A stretch of DNA of 51,873 nt from Methylobacterium sp. (GCF_028290105.1 NZ_JAQGKL010000016.1:1-51873); one strand, 5' to 3'. Shown: positions 7,222-16,128, counted from the first letter of the stretch. Made by a program: numbers and translations. Notes: generated by a model not told the origin, from the sequence alone.

Positions 7222-9225
7222 TTGCTGATCGAGGTCGGCCATTTCGCGCTGGCGCTGGCGCTCGCCCTGTCCCTGGTCCAGGCGGTGATGCCGGTCTGGG
7301 CCGCGCGCTCGGGAGACGGCGCCCTGCGGGCGGTGGCGACGCCGGCCGCGCTCGGTGCCTTCGCCTGCATCCTGTTCAGCTTCGGCGCGCTGACCTACGC
7401 CCACGCCACGTCGGACTTCTCGGTTCTCAACGTCATCGAGAACTCGCACACGACGAAGCCCTTCATCTACAAGCTCTCGGGCGTATGGGGGAACCACGAG
7501 GGCTCGATGCTGCTCTGGGTCCTGATCCTCGCTTTGTTCGGGGCACTCGTGGCTGTGGCGCGCGACTCCGTGCCCCCGACGCTGCGGGCGAACACGCTGG
7601 CGGTGCAGGGCCTGATCACCTTCGTGTTCGTGCTGTTCATCATCACGACCTCGAACCCGTTCACGCGGGTCAATCCGGCGCCGGCCGAGGGCAACGACCT
7701 CAACCCGCTGCTGCAGGATTTCGGCCTCGCGGTGCATCCCCCCCTGCTCTACATCGGCTATGTCGGCTTCTCGATCACCTTCGCCTTCGCCATCGCGGCG
7801 CTGATCGACGGGCGCATCGACGCCGTCTGGGCCCGGGCCGTGCGGCCCTGGACCCTGACCGCCTGGAGCTTCCTGACGCTCGGCATCGCGTTGGGCTCGT
7901 ACTGGGCCTATTACGAGCTCGGTTGGGGCGGCTGGTGGTTCAGGGACCCGGTCGAGAACGCCTCGCTGATGCCCTGGCTCGCCGGCACCGCGCTGCTGCA
8001 CTCCACCGTCGTCATGGAGAAGCGCGATGCGCTGAAAGTCTGGACGGTGCTGCTCGCCATCCTGACCTTCTCGCTCTCGCTGCTCGGCACCTTCATCGTG
8101 CGCTCGGGCGTGCTGACCTCGGTCCACACCTTCGCCACCGACCCGACGCGCGGCGTCTTCATCCTGGCGATCCTGATCCTGTTCATCGGCGGCTCGTTCA
8201 CGCTGTTCGCCTGGCGCGCTCCGATGCTGCGCCAGGGCGGCATCTTCGCGCCGATCTCCCGCGAGGGCGCGCTGGTGATGAACAACCTGTTCCTGGCCGC
8301 CGCTTGCGCTACGGTGTTCGTGGGCACGCTCTATCCGCTGCTCCTGGAAATGCTCACCGCCGAGAAGATCTCGGTGGGGCCGCCCTTCTTCAACTACACC
8401 TTCATTCCCCTCGCGATCCCGCTGCTCCTCATCGTGCCGTTCGGCCAGACCCTGGCCTGGAAGCGCGGCGACGTGCATGCGGCGACCCAGCGCCTGTTCG
8501 CGGCGCTCGCCGTGGCCCTCGTGGTCGGGCTCGCCGTGCTGGCGCTGACCTGGGGGGGACCGATGATGGCCCCCGTCGGCATCGGCCTCGGGGCCTACCT
8601 CGTCGTCGGCTCGGTGATGGAGATCGTGTCCCGGGCGCGCGGCTACGGCGCCAGCCGCACCCGGGGTGCCGCCGCGATCTGGCGCCGTACCGTGGGCCTG
8701 CCGCGCTCGGCCTGGGGCACCGCGCTCGCCCACGCGGGTGTCGGCGTGGTGGTGCTCGGCATCGCCGCGCAGGGCTGGGCCACGGAGGGGTTGAAGACCC
8801 TGAAGCCCGGCGAGTCCCTCGCCTCCGGCCCCTACGTGGCGACCCTCGACCGGGTCGGCCCCCGGGCGGGCGAGAACTACGCCGAGACCACCGCCTTCCT
8901 CACCGTCCGCAATGCGGGCGGCGACTTCGTGGGCACCGTGGAGACGGGCAAGCGCTTCTACCCGAGCCGCAAGATGACGGTGACGGAATCCGGACTCCTG
9001 ACCATCGGCGCGAGCCAGGTCTATGCCAGCCTCGGCGAGGTGCTGCCGGAGGGCGCCATCGGCCTTCGCCTCTACTACAAGCCCCTCGTCCTGCTGATCT
9101 GGCTCGGCGCCGTGGTGATGGCGCTCGGTGGCGCGGTCTCGCTTACCGACCGGCGCATGCGCGTCGGCGCCCCGGCGCGGGCGAGGCCCAAGTCCCTGCC
9201 CTCCGACATGGCCGCCGCCGAATGA
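7222..9225 (+). CDS. ccmF: heme lyase subunit CcmF (CycK)
   Basis: This encodes 667 residues from TTG 7222 with AAGGA about 10 bases upstream. It is a polytopic membrane protein with many helices, conserved periplasmic histidines (VHPPLLYIGY, SGVLTSVHTF) and the WWD region at about 234-252. With CcmH and CcmI it ligates heme to CxxCH apocytochromes in the periplasm. The WWD signature is altered: it reads GWWFRDPVENAS, with R241 where the signature normally has Trp just before the Asp. The rest of the protein is intact and of normal length. Its TGA overlaps the ccmH start. Confidence 0.95.
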   Translation: MLIEVGHFALALALALSLVQAVMPVWAARSGDGALRAVATPAALGAFACILFSFGALTYAHATSDFSVLNVIENSHTTKPFIYKLSGVWGNHEGSMLLWVLILALFGALVAVARDSVPPTLRANTLAVQGLITFVFVLFIITTSNPFTRVNPAPAEGNDLNPLLQDFGLAVHPPLLYIGYVGFSITFAFAIAALIDGRIDAVWARAVRPWTLTAWSFLTLGIALGSYWAYYELGWGGWWFRDPVENASLMPWLAGTALLHSTVVMEKRDALKVWTVLLAILTFSLSLLGTFIVRSGVLTSVHTFATDPTRGVFILAILILFIGGSFTLFAWRAPMLRQGGIFAPISREGALVMNNLFLAAACATVFVGTLYPLLLEMLTAEKISVGPPFFNYTFIPLAIPLLLIVPFGQTLAWKRGDVHAATQRLFAALAVALVVGLAVLALTWGGPMMAPVGIGLGAYLVVGSVMEIVSRARGYGASRTRGAAAIWRRTVGLPRSAWGTALAHAGVGVVVLGIAAQGWATEGLKTLKPGESLASGPYVATLDRVGPRAGENYAETTAFLTVRNAGGDFVGTVETGKRFYPSRKMTVTESGLLTIGASQVYASLGEVLPEGAIGLRLYYKPLVLLIWLGAVVMALGGAVSLTDRRMRVGAPARARPKSLPSDMAAAE

Positions 9226-9692
9226 GCCGCGCCTTCATCCGGCGCGGGGCGCTCGCGCTGTCCCTGCTGCTCGCCGCAAGCGGCGGAGCCAGGGCCGTGC
9301 AGCCGGACGAGGTCCTGAAGGACCCGGCCATGGAGGCGCGGGCGCGGGACATCTCCTCCGGCCTGCGCTGCCTCGTCTGCCAGAACCAGTCCATCGACGA
9401 TTCCGATGCGCCGCTCGCCCGGGACCTCCGGCTGATCGTGCGCGAGCGCCTGAGGGCCGGCGACGACGACGCGCAGGTGCAATCCTACGTGGTCGGGCGC
9501 TACGGCGAGTACGTGCTCCTGCGCCCGGTCTTTGCGCTCCACACCCTGCTCCTCTGGCTCACCCCCGTCGCGGTGGTGGCCCTCGGACTGTTCGGACTCT
9601 GGCGCCTGTCGCGCCGCCGTACCGATCCGGCGCCGCAGGCCTTGAGCGCCGACGAGCGGGCACAGATCGCCGCGCTGACCCGGCGCGACTGA
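9222..9692 (+). CDS. ccmH: cytochrome c maturation thioredoxin-like protein CcmH (CycL)
   Basis: This encodes 156 residues. Its ATG overlaps the ccmF stop (ATGA), giving translational coupling. It has a signal peptide (1-25), the redox motif LRCLVCQNQSI that keeps apocytochrome thiols reduced, a YGEYVLLRP segment, one membrane helix near 106-126 and a basic cytosolic tail. The length matches the short rhizobial CycL form rather than the long fused CcmH of enteric bacteria. No ccmG or degP gene follows; the next gene belongs to a metal-export pair. Confidence 0.93.
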   Translation: MSRAFIRRGALALSLLLAASGGARAVQPDEVLKDPAMEARARDISSGLRCLVCQNQSIDDSDAPLARDLRLIVRERLRAGDDDAQVQSYVVGRYGEYVLLRPVFALHTLLLWLTPVAVVALGLFGLWRLSRRRTDPAPQALSADERAQIAALTRRD

Positions 9693-9822
9693 GGGCCTGC
9701 GTCTGCGAGTTCGGGGCGCCTCGCTTTCGCCCCACTGGGACGGAAGATGGCGATGGGTGCGGGCCTGCGCGGCCGGTGCGCCTTTACGATTTCTTCACCC
9801 TGAGCCGCGAGCGTCCCGTGCC

Positions 9823-10518
9823 ATGCCGATCGCGCCGCTCCGCCTCCTCACCATTCTCGGGACGACACTCGCGGCCGTGAGCCTCGCCACGCCGAGCCTT
9901 GCCCATCCCCACGTCTGGGTGACCACCAAGGCGGAGATCGCCTACGGCGAGGGCGGCCGGGTCACGGGCATCCGCCATGCCTGGACCTTCGACGCCTCCT
10001 ACTCGGCCTTCGTGACCCAGGGGCTCGACGCCAACAAGGATGGCAAGCTGACCCCGGACGAGCTCGCGGGCCTTGCCGCCGAAAACACCGCGAATCTCGC
10101 CGAATTCGCCTACTTCACCAAGATGAAGGTCGCCGGCAAGGAACAGGCCTTCGCCGACCCCACCGAGCCCCGCATGGCGATGGAGGGCGACAAGCTGACC
10201 CTGAGCTTCCTCCTGCCCCTGAAGAATCCGGTGGCGCAGGGGCGCGGGGTCACGGCCGTCGAGGTCTACGACCCCACCTTCTTCGTGTCGTTCGCGCTGG
10301 CGGAAGGGACCGACGTCGCCCGCCTGTCCGGCGCCCCCAGCGGCTGCGCCGCCACGGTGACGCGCCCGAAGGCCGATCCCGCGGCCGAGGGCAAGACGGC
10401 GGACGGAAAGACGGCCGAGGCCAAGCCGGGCATGTCGGAGGCCTTCTTCGAGGCCCTGACCTCGGCCTCGAATTACGGCGTCCAGTTCGCCAACCGGATC
10501 ATCGTCGCGTGTCCGTAG
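9823..10518 (+). CDS. DUF1007 family periplasmic protein
   Basis: This encodes 231 residues. A signal peptide ending near PSLAHPHVWV precedes the DUF1007 domain, whose typical opening is HPHVWVxxxAEI. An EF-hand-like loop (DANKDGKLTPDE) lies at about 67-78. DUF1007 proteins are often encoded next to NicO/RcnA nickel-cobalt permeases, as here, where the permease start overlaps this stop. A role in presenting or binding the metal in the periplasm is inferred from that pairing. The linker at about 185-205 contains short Lys/Thr/Ala repeats (GKTADGKTAEAK). Confidence 0.8.
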   Translation: MPIAPLRLLTILGTTLAAVSLATPSLAHPHVWVTTKAEIAYGEGGRVTGIRHAWTFDASYSAFVTQGLDANKDGKLTPDELAGLAAENTANLAEFAYFTKMKVAGKEQAFADPTEPRMAMEGDKLTLSFLLPLKNPVAQGRGVTAVEVYDPTFFVSFALAEGTDVARLSGAPSGCAATVTRPKADPAAEGKTADGKTAEAKPGMSEAFFEALTSASNYGVQFANRIIVACP

Positions 10519-11507
10519 GCACGGCCCTGGAGGCCGCACCGGCGCGTCCACGCTTCGTCCGGCAGGCTTTGCTGGCGCTCGGCGCCGTGGCGCTGGCGAC
10601 GCTGATCGTCATGGGCCTCGCCTGGTTGGTGAGCCCGAATCTGGCGCCAGCGCCGCGCTCGCCCTTCGGCATCGGATTTCGCGAGGCCGCGCCCGCCGCG
10701 ACCGGCCTCGGCGGCTGGATCCTGGCCCTGCAATCGAGCTTCTCCCGCAGCCTCCAGGCCGCCGTCCAGGGCCTGAAGCGGGACGGCGCCTGGGGGCCGA
10801 TGATGCTCCTCGGCTTCGCCTACGGCGTCTTCCACGCCGCAGGGCCCGGCCACGGCAAAGCGGTGATCGCCGGCTACATCGTCGCCGGGGAGCGCGCCCT
10901 GACGCGCGGCTTCTCCTTGAGCTTCGCCGCCGCTCTCCTCCAGGCCCTCGTCGCCATTGCGCTGGTCGGCATCGGCACGCTGGTCCTTGGCGCCACCGCC
11001 TCGGGCATGACCCGCGCCGGCAGCCTGATCGAGACGGTCAGCTTCGCGCTCGTGGCGCTCCTCGGGCTCAGCGTCACCTGGCGCAAGGCCGGACGCCTGG
11101 CGGGCCGGGCGGACGCGTCCTGCGCGCCCGATTGCGGCCATGTCCATCTCACCGACGCCACGGCCATGGCCCGCCTCGAGACCTGGCGGGAGCGGGCGGG
11201 CGTCGTGCTCGCGGCCGGGACGCGCCCCTGCGCCGGGGCCGTGCTCATCCTGGTCTTCTCCGCCTCGCAGGGGCTTCTGGCCGCCGGCATCGCCGCGACC
11301 CTGGCCATGGCGCTCGGCACCGCTCTGACCACGGGGGCGCTGGCCAGCCTCGCGGTCTTCGCCAAGGCCCTAGCCCTGCGGCTCGCGGGCGGGCGCGGCC
11401 GCAGCGGTGCCCTGGCGGTCGGCGGCCTCGAACTGCTCGCGGGCGCCTTCGTGCTGGTGCTCGGCCTCGCCATGCTGGCCGGCCTCGCGGCCGACCTCGG
11501 AGGCTGA
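10509..11507 (+). CDS. NicO-family nickel/cobalt exporter
   Basis: This encodes 332 residues from GTG 10509, overlapping the end of the DUF1007 gene. It has six or more membrane helices. The family motif HAAGPGHGK lies near residues 112-120, and a second conserved element, AGTRPCAGAVLILVF, near 236-250. A short His-containing cytosolic loop (DCGHVHLTD) lies at about 205-213. NicO/RcnA proteins export Ni2+ or Co2+ across the inner membrane. Overlapping translation with the periplasmic partner supports a two-gene efflux operon. Confidence 0.88.
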   Translation: MSVGTALEAAPARPRFVRQALLALGAVALATLIVMGLAWLVSPNLAPAPRSPFGIGFREAAPAATGLGGWILALQSSFSRSLQAAVQGLKRDGAWGPMMLLGFAYGVFHAAGPGHGKAVIAGYIVAGERALTRGFSLSFAAALLQALVAIALVGIGTLVLGATASGMTRAGSLIETVSFALVALLGLSVTWRKAGRLAGRADASCAPDCGHVHLTDATAMARLETWRERAGVVLAAGTRPCAGAVLILVFSASQGLLAAGIAATLAMALGTALTTGALASLAVFAKALALRLAGGRGRSGALAVGGLELLAGAFVLVLGLAMLAGLAADLGG

Positions 11508-11551
11508 CTTGGCCAGCGGACTCGGCCGGCTGACTTGGCCGGCTGACGGCC
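11502..11551 (+). repeat. imperfect tandem repeat at the end of the exporter gene
   Basis: GGCTGACTTGGCC occurs at 11502-11514 and again at 11528-11540, followed by a shortened copy GGCTGACGGCC at 11541-11551. The first copy contains the stop codon of the NicO gene. The period is 26 bases. Confidence 0.7.
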
Positions 11552-11613
11552 GGGCTCGCCAAGGGCCCGGGCCCGTGCCAGTCTGCAGCTCTGGCGAATG
11601 AACGAGCGCGGGC

Positions 11614-12321
11614 ATGGCGGCGGGCTTCGAGCATATCCTGAACTGGCGCCTCCTGGCGGGGTCGCATGATTTCCCCGGCCCCGACGGCGGCACCTGCATC
11701 AACGAGGCCGCCATCGTCGCCGCCGGCCTGCCCTACCGGGCCGTGCGTGCCTCGGCCGACTGCCCGCCCTGTTTCTCCCAACCCCTGGCCGCCTACGCCC
11801 TCGGGCTCAACGATGCCATGCCGGATGCCGAGCGCCCCCGGCTGATGGCCTTCGTGCTGCGCCTCTCCGGTTCGGCGGACGACCCGGAGACCGAGGCCCG
11901 GCGCGTGACCTTCCTGGCGATGGCGAGCGTTCGCCGCATCCTGCCCCCGCTCCTCGACGGCGCCGGCCTGTCCGCCCTCGCCGCCCGCTGCGATGGCGCG
12001 CACGACGCCTTTCAGGCGATGGCGGCGGCAAAGGCCGCGGCGTGGCAGGGCGGAGCCATGGCGGATGCCGCCTCGCACCGACGCGCCTGGGCACGAGGGG
12101 CGCGTGCCTCGGCGGTGGCGCGGACGGCGTCCGCCGCCATGAAGGCGTTCAGCGATGCACGCTGTGCCGCCGAGGTCGCGGAGGGAGCCGCTCCGTTCGT
12201 GGACGGCACCTGGGCGGCGGCCGTGTCGATCCTCGACGAGGCCCTCGAACTCGGACGCGGATCTCCCATGATCGATGCCGAGGTGGCACGGGCTCGCCTC
12301 GACGCCGCGCGGGCGCGCTGA
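11614..12321 (+). CDS. conserved hypothetical protein
   Basis: This encodes 235 residues. The N-terminus has a distinctive block, HILNWRLLAGSHDFPGPDGG followed by TCINEAAIVAAG, that I recall from uncharacterised proteins in many proteobacteria. A pair of cysteines (DCPPCF) lies near residues 49-53. The second half is Ala-rich and helical. No catalytic motif is recognised, and I propose no function. The start is the only ATG that keeps the conserved block near the N-terminus. Its stop is 10 bases from the convergent phosphatase stop. Confidence 0.75.
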   Translation: MAAGFEHILNWRLLAGSHDFPGPDGGTCINEAAIVAAGLPYRAVRASADCPPCFSQPLAAYALGLNDAMPDAERPRLMAFVLRLSGSADDPETEARRVTFLAMASVRRILPPLLDGAGLSALAARCDGAHDAFQAMAAAKAAAWQGGAMADAASHRRAWARGARASAVARTASAAMKAFSDARCAAEVAEGAAPFVDGTWAAAVSILDEALELGRGSPMIDAEVARARLDAARAR

Positions 12322-12330
12322 GAGCCGAAC

Positions 12331-12915
12331 TCAGGCGTGCGCGGGCACGGCCGTCGGATCGAACGCCACCGTCTGACAATTGTCGAGCCAGGTCCCGGTG
12401 AGGTGGAAGAAGAACGTCCCGTGGCCGACCACCGCGATGCTGCGCTCGGGCCGGGCCGCGAGCCAGTCGCGAAAGCCTCGGACGCGGGCGTCGAACAGGG
12501 CGCGCGGCTCGATATGCACGCCGCCGGCGTCGGGCTCGCCCTCGGCGTGCCACCAGATCTCGGGGAGATGATCGACGGCGACATCGGGAAATTCGGCGGC
12601 GAGGATCGAGGCCGCCCGGCCCACATCGCAGCTGCTCTCCTGGCATTCCCGGTGCAGCACCTCGACCAGGATGCGCGGCCGGCTCGGATGATCGCCGAAG
12701 ATGCCCTGGGTGGTCTGGATCGCCCGGGTCAGCGGCGAGGTCACCACGAGATCGAAGGGGATGTCGTGGAGCGCCGCCCGCGCCGACCGGACCTGGGCCA
12801 GTCCGCGCTCGGTCAGCCGGGCGTCGACATGGCCGGGGTCGCGTCCGGTCAGGCGATGGGCGGCGTTGAAGGTCGATTCGCCGTGGCGGACGCAGACGAT
12901 GCGGGAGGGTGCCAT
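12331..12915 (-). CDS. histidine phosphatase family protein
   Basis: This encodes 194 residues. It has the phosphoglycerate-mutase-like motif VRHGESTFN, with catalytic H11, a conserved TSPLTRAIQT, and the second histidine in VVGHGTFFFH near residue 167. Substrates of this superfamily vary widely (sugar phosphates, nucleotides, proteins), and nothing here fixes the substrate. It lies downstream of irr in the same direction, but the strong terminator at 13011-13036 separates them. Confidence 0.88.
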   Translation of the reverse strand: MAPSRIVCVRHGESTFNAAHRLTGRDPGHVDARLTERGLAQVRSARAALHDIPFDLVVTSPLTRAIQTTQGIFGDHPSRPRILVEVLHRECQESSCDVGRAASILAAEFPDVAVDHLPEIWWHAEGEPDAGGVHIEPRALFDARVRGFRDWLAARPERSIAVVGHGTFFFHLTGTWLDNCQTVAFDPTAVPAHA

Positions 12916-13010
12916 GTCGATCCGGGTATTCAGGGGGAGGTGCCGAGGCGGCGCGAGCGTCAACCCGGCGGGGCCGGTATCGTTGCGCGGTCGGCGTCGC
13001 CCGTTTCCAA

Positions 13011-13036
13011 AGAAAAAGGCCCGGTTGCCCGGGCCT
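13011..13036 (-). terminator. rho-independent terminator of irr
   Basis: On the minus strand GGCCCGG, a four-base loop and CCGGGCC form a perfect 7-bp stem (13018-13035), followed by TTTTT and TCTTT. It lies 28 bases after the irr stop. Confidence 0.88.
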
Positions 13037-13063
13037 CGAATGTCACGTCCGGTGCCGTTCCGG

Positions 13064-13588
13064 TCAGGCCTTGCGGGCAACCGGACCCCGGCGGCGCAGG
13101 CGCACGATGACTTCGACGCCGGCGATTTCCATGCCCTCGGGGGCCTCGGGCAACGAGTCGACGGTGATTCCGCAATCCGGCATGTCGAGCACCTGTCCCT
13201 CGTCTTCGAGGAAGAAGTGGTGGTGCTCGCTCGGGTTGGTGTCGAAATAGGCCTTCGAGCCATCGAGCGCGAGTTGGCGCAGGAGGCCCGCTTCCGTGAA
13301 CTGGTGCAGGGTGTTGTAGACCGTCGCCAGCGAGACCGGCACCTTGGCCCGCATGGCCTCGTCGTAGAGCATCTCCGCCGTGAGGTGACGGTCGCCGCGG
13401 CCGAACAGCAGCCAGCCGAGGGACAAGCGCTGACGGGTCGGGCGCAGGCCCGCCCGGCGCAGACGATCACGCAGCGTCGACAGAGGACAGCCGCTCCGGC
13501 CGGCCGCCGCATCTCCGACGGGAACGGTGGCCCGGGCGTTCAACACGGCCTGCAGAGGCAGAAGGTTCGACATCGGGCTGATAAACAT
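13064..13588 (-). CDS. irr: iron response regulator Irr (Fur family)
   Basis: This encodes 174 residues from ATG 13588; TTG 13597 and ATG 13573 are alternatives and no strong Shine-Dalgarno sequence decides. A winged helix (GLRPTRQRLSLGWLLFG, then VPVSLATVYNTL) is followed by the three-histidine element EHHHFF (122-124) of Irr. An N-terminal C34-P35 (SGCPLSTL) sits where the Bradyrhizobium protein carries its heme regulatory motif GCPW. Irr senses heme and iron status and controls heme synthesis and iron uptake in Rhizobiales. It is divergent from fabA, and an irr-fabA-fabB-fabI neighbourhood is familiar from related genomes. Confidence 0.9.
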   Translation of the reverse strand: MFISPMSNLLPLQAVLNARATVPVGDAAAGRSGCPLSTLRDRLRRAGLRPTRQRLSLGWLLFGRGDRHLTAEMLYDEAMRAKVPVSLATVYNTLHQFTEAGLLRQLALDGSKAYFDTNPSEHHHFFLEDEGQVLDMPDCGITVDSLPEAPEGMEIAGVEVIVRLRRRGPVARKA

Positions 13589-13597
13589 CCCACGCAA

Positions 13598-13629
13598 ATA
13601 CGGAACTTGAGACCCTAGGTATACGGAAC
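13598..13629. promoter_or_regulatory. direct repeat upstream of irr
   Basis: ATACGGAAC occurs at 13598-13606 and 13621-13629, 23 bases start to start, immediately upstream of the irr start. About two helical turns apart, the pair could be a regulator site. It does not resemble the ICE motif bound by Irr itself. Confidence 0.35.
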
Positions 13630-13687
13630 CCCTCGCCCCGCCGCAACCCGACGCGCGTGCACGGCTGGCATCCGCGTCGACGATGCA

Positions 13688-13713
13688 GCCGGGCCGACGC
13701 AGGTCGGCCCGGC
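13688..13713. other. perfect hairpin in the irr-fabA intergenic region
   Basis: GCCGGGCCGAC and GTCGGCCCGGC form an 11-bp perfect stem with loop GCAG. No T-run follows on either strand, so it is not a classical terminator. The whole 13589-13955 gap holds this hairpin, the direct repeat near irr and a candidate fabA promoter; no gene is seen. Confidence 0.6.
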
Positions 13714-13801
13714 GGGACCGCCGATCACCGCGTCGGAATCTTCGGCCTCGCGATCGTGGATCCTTGTTTGCTGCGACGGGTTGCGGTTCGACCGTGCTGC
13801 T

Positions 13802-13829
13802 TTGAGGCGCACAGGCCCTGTGCTAACGA
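13802..13829 (+). promoter_or_regulatory. candidate fabA promoter with a palindromic operator
   Basis: TTGAGG (13802-13807) and TAACGA (13824-13829) are 16 bases apart. Between them, GCACAGGCCCTGTGC (13809-13823) is a perfect inverted repeat with a one-base centre. A palindrome filling the spacer is a typical repressor site. It lies 127 bases before the fabA start. The promoter match is modest. Confidence 0.4.
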
Positions 13830-13955
13830 GGCGCCGATTTCGCGCTGCGTTCTTCGGCGGGACCGGTGCGTGCCGGTCATCTCCGGAGGCAAACGGCCAT
13901 ATCGTATGGGGGCTCGCCCGCCCCTGGCGTCATTTCGAGGACCGATCCGCTCATC

Positions 13956-14537
13956 ATGTCTTCCGCTTCCGATTCGAACGCTCCGTCGGGCACCACCCCG
14001 TCGACCGTCGCGCCCGGCAGGGCCTCGCACTATTCCTATGAGGAATTGCTCGCCTGCGGACGGGGCGAACTGTTCGGCGCCGGAAACGCGCAGCTCCCGC
14101 TGCCGCCGATGCTGATGTTCGACCGCATCGTCTCCATCGGGTCGGAGGGCGGCGCCCACGGCAAGGGTCACGTGCTGGCGGAGTTCGACATCCGCCCGGA
14201 CCTCTGGTTCTTCGGCTGCCACTTCAAGAACGATCCGGTGATGCCGGGCTGCCTCGGCCTCGACGCCCTCTGGCAGCTCGTCGGCTTCCATCTCGGCTGG
14301 CTCGGTGCGCCGGGGCGCGGCCGGGCGCTCGGCGTCGGCGAGGTCAAGTTCTCCGACCAGGTCCTGCCCACGGTGACGAAGGTCGTCTACGGCATCGACA
14401 TCAAGCGCGTGCGCCTGGGTAAGCTGGTGCTCGGCATCGCCGATGGCTGGCTCGAGGCCGATGGCCGGCGCATCTACGAGGCGAAGGATCTGCGCGTCGC
14501 GCTGTTCCAGGCGCAGGCCGAGACCACGGGCGGCTGA
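13956..14537 (+). CDS. fabA: 3-hydroxydecanoyl-ACP dehydratase/isomerase FabA
   Basis: This encodes 193 residues. The hot-dog fold carries the catalytic pair H89 ([14 protein letters not shown]) and D103, with the same spacing as H70 and D84 of the E. coli enzyme. The family blocks PPMLMFDRI and ALWQLVGF are present. It introduces the cis double bond at the C10 stage of fatty acid synthesis. The roughly 20-residue Ser/Pro/Thr-rich N-terminal extension is longer than in E. coli. I chose ATG 13956 because an upstream extension would be low-complexity. fabB follows 114 bases later. Confidence 0.96.
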   Translation: MSSASDSNAPSGTTPSTVAPGRASHYSYEELLACGRGELFGAGNAQLPLPPMLMFDRIVSIGSEGGAHGKGHVLAEFDIRPDLWFFGCHFKNDPVMPGCLGLDALWQLVGFHLGWLGAPGRGRALGVGEVKFSDQVLPTVTKVVYGIDIKRVRLGKLVLGIADGWLEADGRRIYEAKDLRVALFQAQAETTGG

Positions 14538-14651
14538 GCCCGGGGCGGTTGAGATCGGGACGCGCGCGTCCTACCTGAGATGAAACGAAGGTGCCGTCGT
14601 CGGAACAAGCACCGCGAAGAACAAGCCCCAGCGGCGGAGAGCATCGTGTCC

Positions 14652-15878
14652 ATGCGGCGTGTCGTGATCACCGGGATGGGCATCGTCTCATCCATCGGCA
14701 ACAACACCGAGGAAGTCCTGGCCTCCCTGCGCGAGGCCAAATCCGGCATCGCGCATTCGGACTCCTACGCGAAGCTCGGTTTCCGCAGCCAGGTCGAAGG
14801 CCGCCCCAGCCTCGACCCCGAGGGCGTGGTCGACCGGCGCGCCATGCGCTTTCACGGCGGCGGCACCGCCTGGAACCATGTCGCCATGGATCAGGCGATC
14901 CGCGCCGCCGGCCTGGAGCCCGGCGACATCTCCAACGACCGCACCGGCATCATCATGGGTTCGGGCGGCCCGTCCACGAAGGTGATCGTGGATTCCGCCG
15001 CCATCGCGGTCGAGAAGGGGCCGAAGCGCGTCGGCCCGTTCGCGGTGCCCAAGGCCATGTCGTCGACGGCCTCGGCGACGCTGGCGACCTGGTTCAAGAT
15101 CAAGGGGGTGAACTACTCGATCTCCTCCGCCTGCGCGACCTCGAACCACTGCATCGGCAACGCCGCCGAGATCATCCAGGGCGGGCGCCAGGACATCATC
15201 TTCGCGGGCGGTTGCGAGGACCTCGACTGGACGCTCTCGGTCCTGTTCGACGCCATGGGCGCCATGTCCTCGAAGTACAACGAGACACCGGCCCGCGCCT
15301 CGCGGGCCTATGACGCCAATCGCGACGGGTTCGTGATCGCGGGCGGCGCCGGCGTGCTGGTGCTGGAGGAATACGAGCACGCCAAGGCGCGCGGCGCGAC
15401 CATCTACGGCGAGCTCGCCGGCTACGGCGCCACCTCGGACGGACACGACATGGTGGCTCCCTCCGGCGAGGGCGCCGTGCGGTGCATGAAGCAGGCGATC
15501 GAAGGCCTGAAGGGCGCGAAGATCGACTACATCAACCCGCACGCCACCTCGACGCCGGTCGGCGACGACAAGGAGATCGAAGCCATTCGCGAGGTGTTCG
15601 GGAGCGGCGATGCCTGCCCGCCGATCGCCGCCACGAAGTCCCTCACGGGCCACTCGCTCGGTGCCACGGGCGTGCAGGAGGCGATCTACTCGCTGCTGAT
15701 GATGAACAACGACTTCATCTGCGAGAGCGCACATATCGACGAGATCGACCCGGCCTTCGCCGACATGCCCATCCTGCGCCAACGCCGCGACGGGGCCAAG
15801 CTCGGCCACGTCTTGTCGAATTCCTTCGGCTTCGGCGGCACCAATGCCACACTGGTCCTGAAGAACGTCGACGCTTGA
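14652..15878 (+). CDS. fabB: 3-oxoacyl-ACP synthase I, FabB
   Basis: This encodes 408 residues. The start at ATG 14652 gives the usual beginning [19 protein letters not shown] 14646 would add two residues. The thiolase-fold active site is complete: C161 (SSACATSNH), and histidines in INPHATSTP and LTGHSLGA. It elongates unsaturated acyl-ACPs made by FabA. Together the genes form the anaerobic unsaturated fatty acid pathway. The frame upstream of the chosen start encodes an implausible Arg/Lys-rich stretch. Confidence 0.96.
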   Translation: MRRVVITGMGIVSSIGNNTEEVLASLREAKSGIAHSDSYAKLGFRSQVEGRPSLDPEGVVDRRAMRFHGGGTAWNHVAMDQAIRAAGLEPGDISNDRTGIIMGSGGPSTKVIVDSAAIAVEKGPKRVGPFAVPKAMSSTASATLATWFKIKGVNYSISSACATSNHCIGNAAEIIQGGRQDIIFAGGCEDLDWTLSVLFDAMGAMSSKYNETPARASRAYDANRDGFVIAGGAGVLVLEEYEHAKARGATIYGELAGYGATSDGHDMVAPSGEGAVRCMKQAIEGLKGAKIDYINPHATSTPVGDDKEIEAIREVFGSGDACPPIAATKSLTGHSLGATGVQEAIYSLLMMNNDFICESAHIDEIDPAFADMPILRQRRDGAKLGHVLSNSFGFGGTNATLVLKNVDA

Positions 15879-15978
15879 GGCTTGACGCCGGCGCGTTAAC
15901 GCACCGGCCGAAAGCATTAAGGAACCGGTGACACTGCTCGGCGTTCAATCTGCCTACGATCGGCAGGACATAACCGCC

Positions 15979-16095
15979 ATGCTCTGGTTCACGCTCGGCA
16001 CTATCGGCGGAATCGCCATCGCGGGAACCACCGCCATCTACATCAAGCAGGCCATCATCGACCGCGCGAACTGCGACACGGACGGCTACTTCTAG
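15979..16095 (+). CDS. 38-residue single-pass membrane peptide
   Basis: A short frame of 39 codons lies between fabB and the terminator. The product starts MLWFTLGTIGGIAIAG, has one hydrophobic helix of about 22 residues, then a polar tail KQAIIDRANCDTDGYF. Composition and third-position GC look coding, and it ends 33 bases before a perfect terminator, so it is probably the last gene of the fab transcript. No Shine-Dalgarno sequence is obvious. I do not recognise the family. Confidence 0.55.
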   Translation: MLWFTLGTIGGIAIAGTTAIYIKQAIIDRANCDTDGYF

Positions 16096-16128
16096 CCTCG
16101 CGCCGGCCTTTTTCTCCAACGCCTGACC

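Noticed and set aside
7039..8733. 564-codon minus-strand open frame
   Set aside because: It lies opposite ccmF and its product is a run of Arg/Gly/Glu/His with no domain.
13688..13713. Terminator reading of the hairpin between irr and fabA
   Set aside because: It lies between divergent gene starts and has no T-run, so it does not end a known transcript; kept only as a structure.
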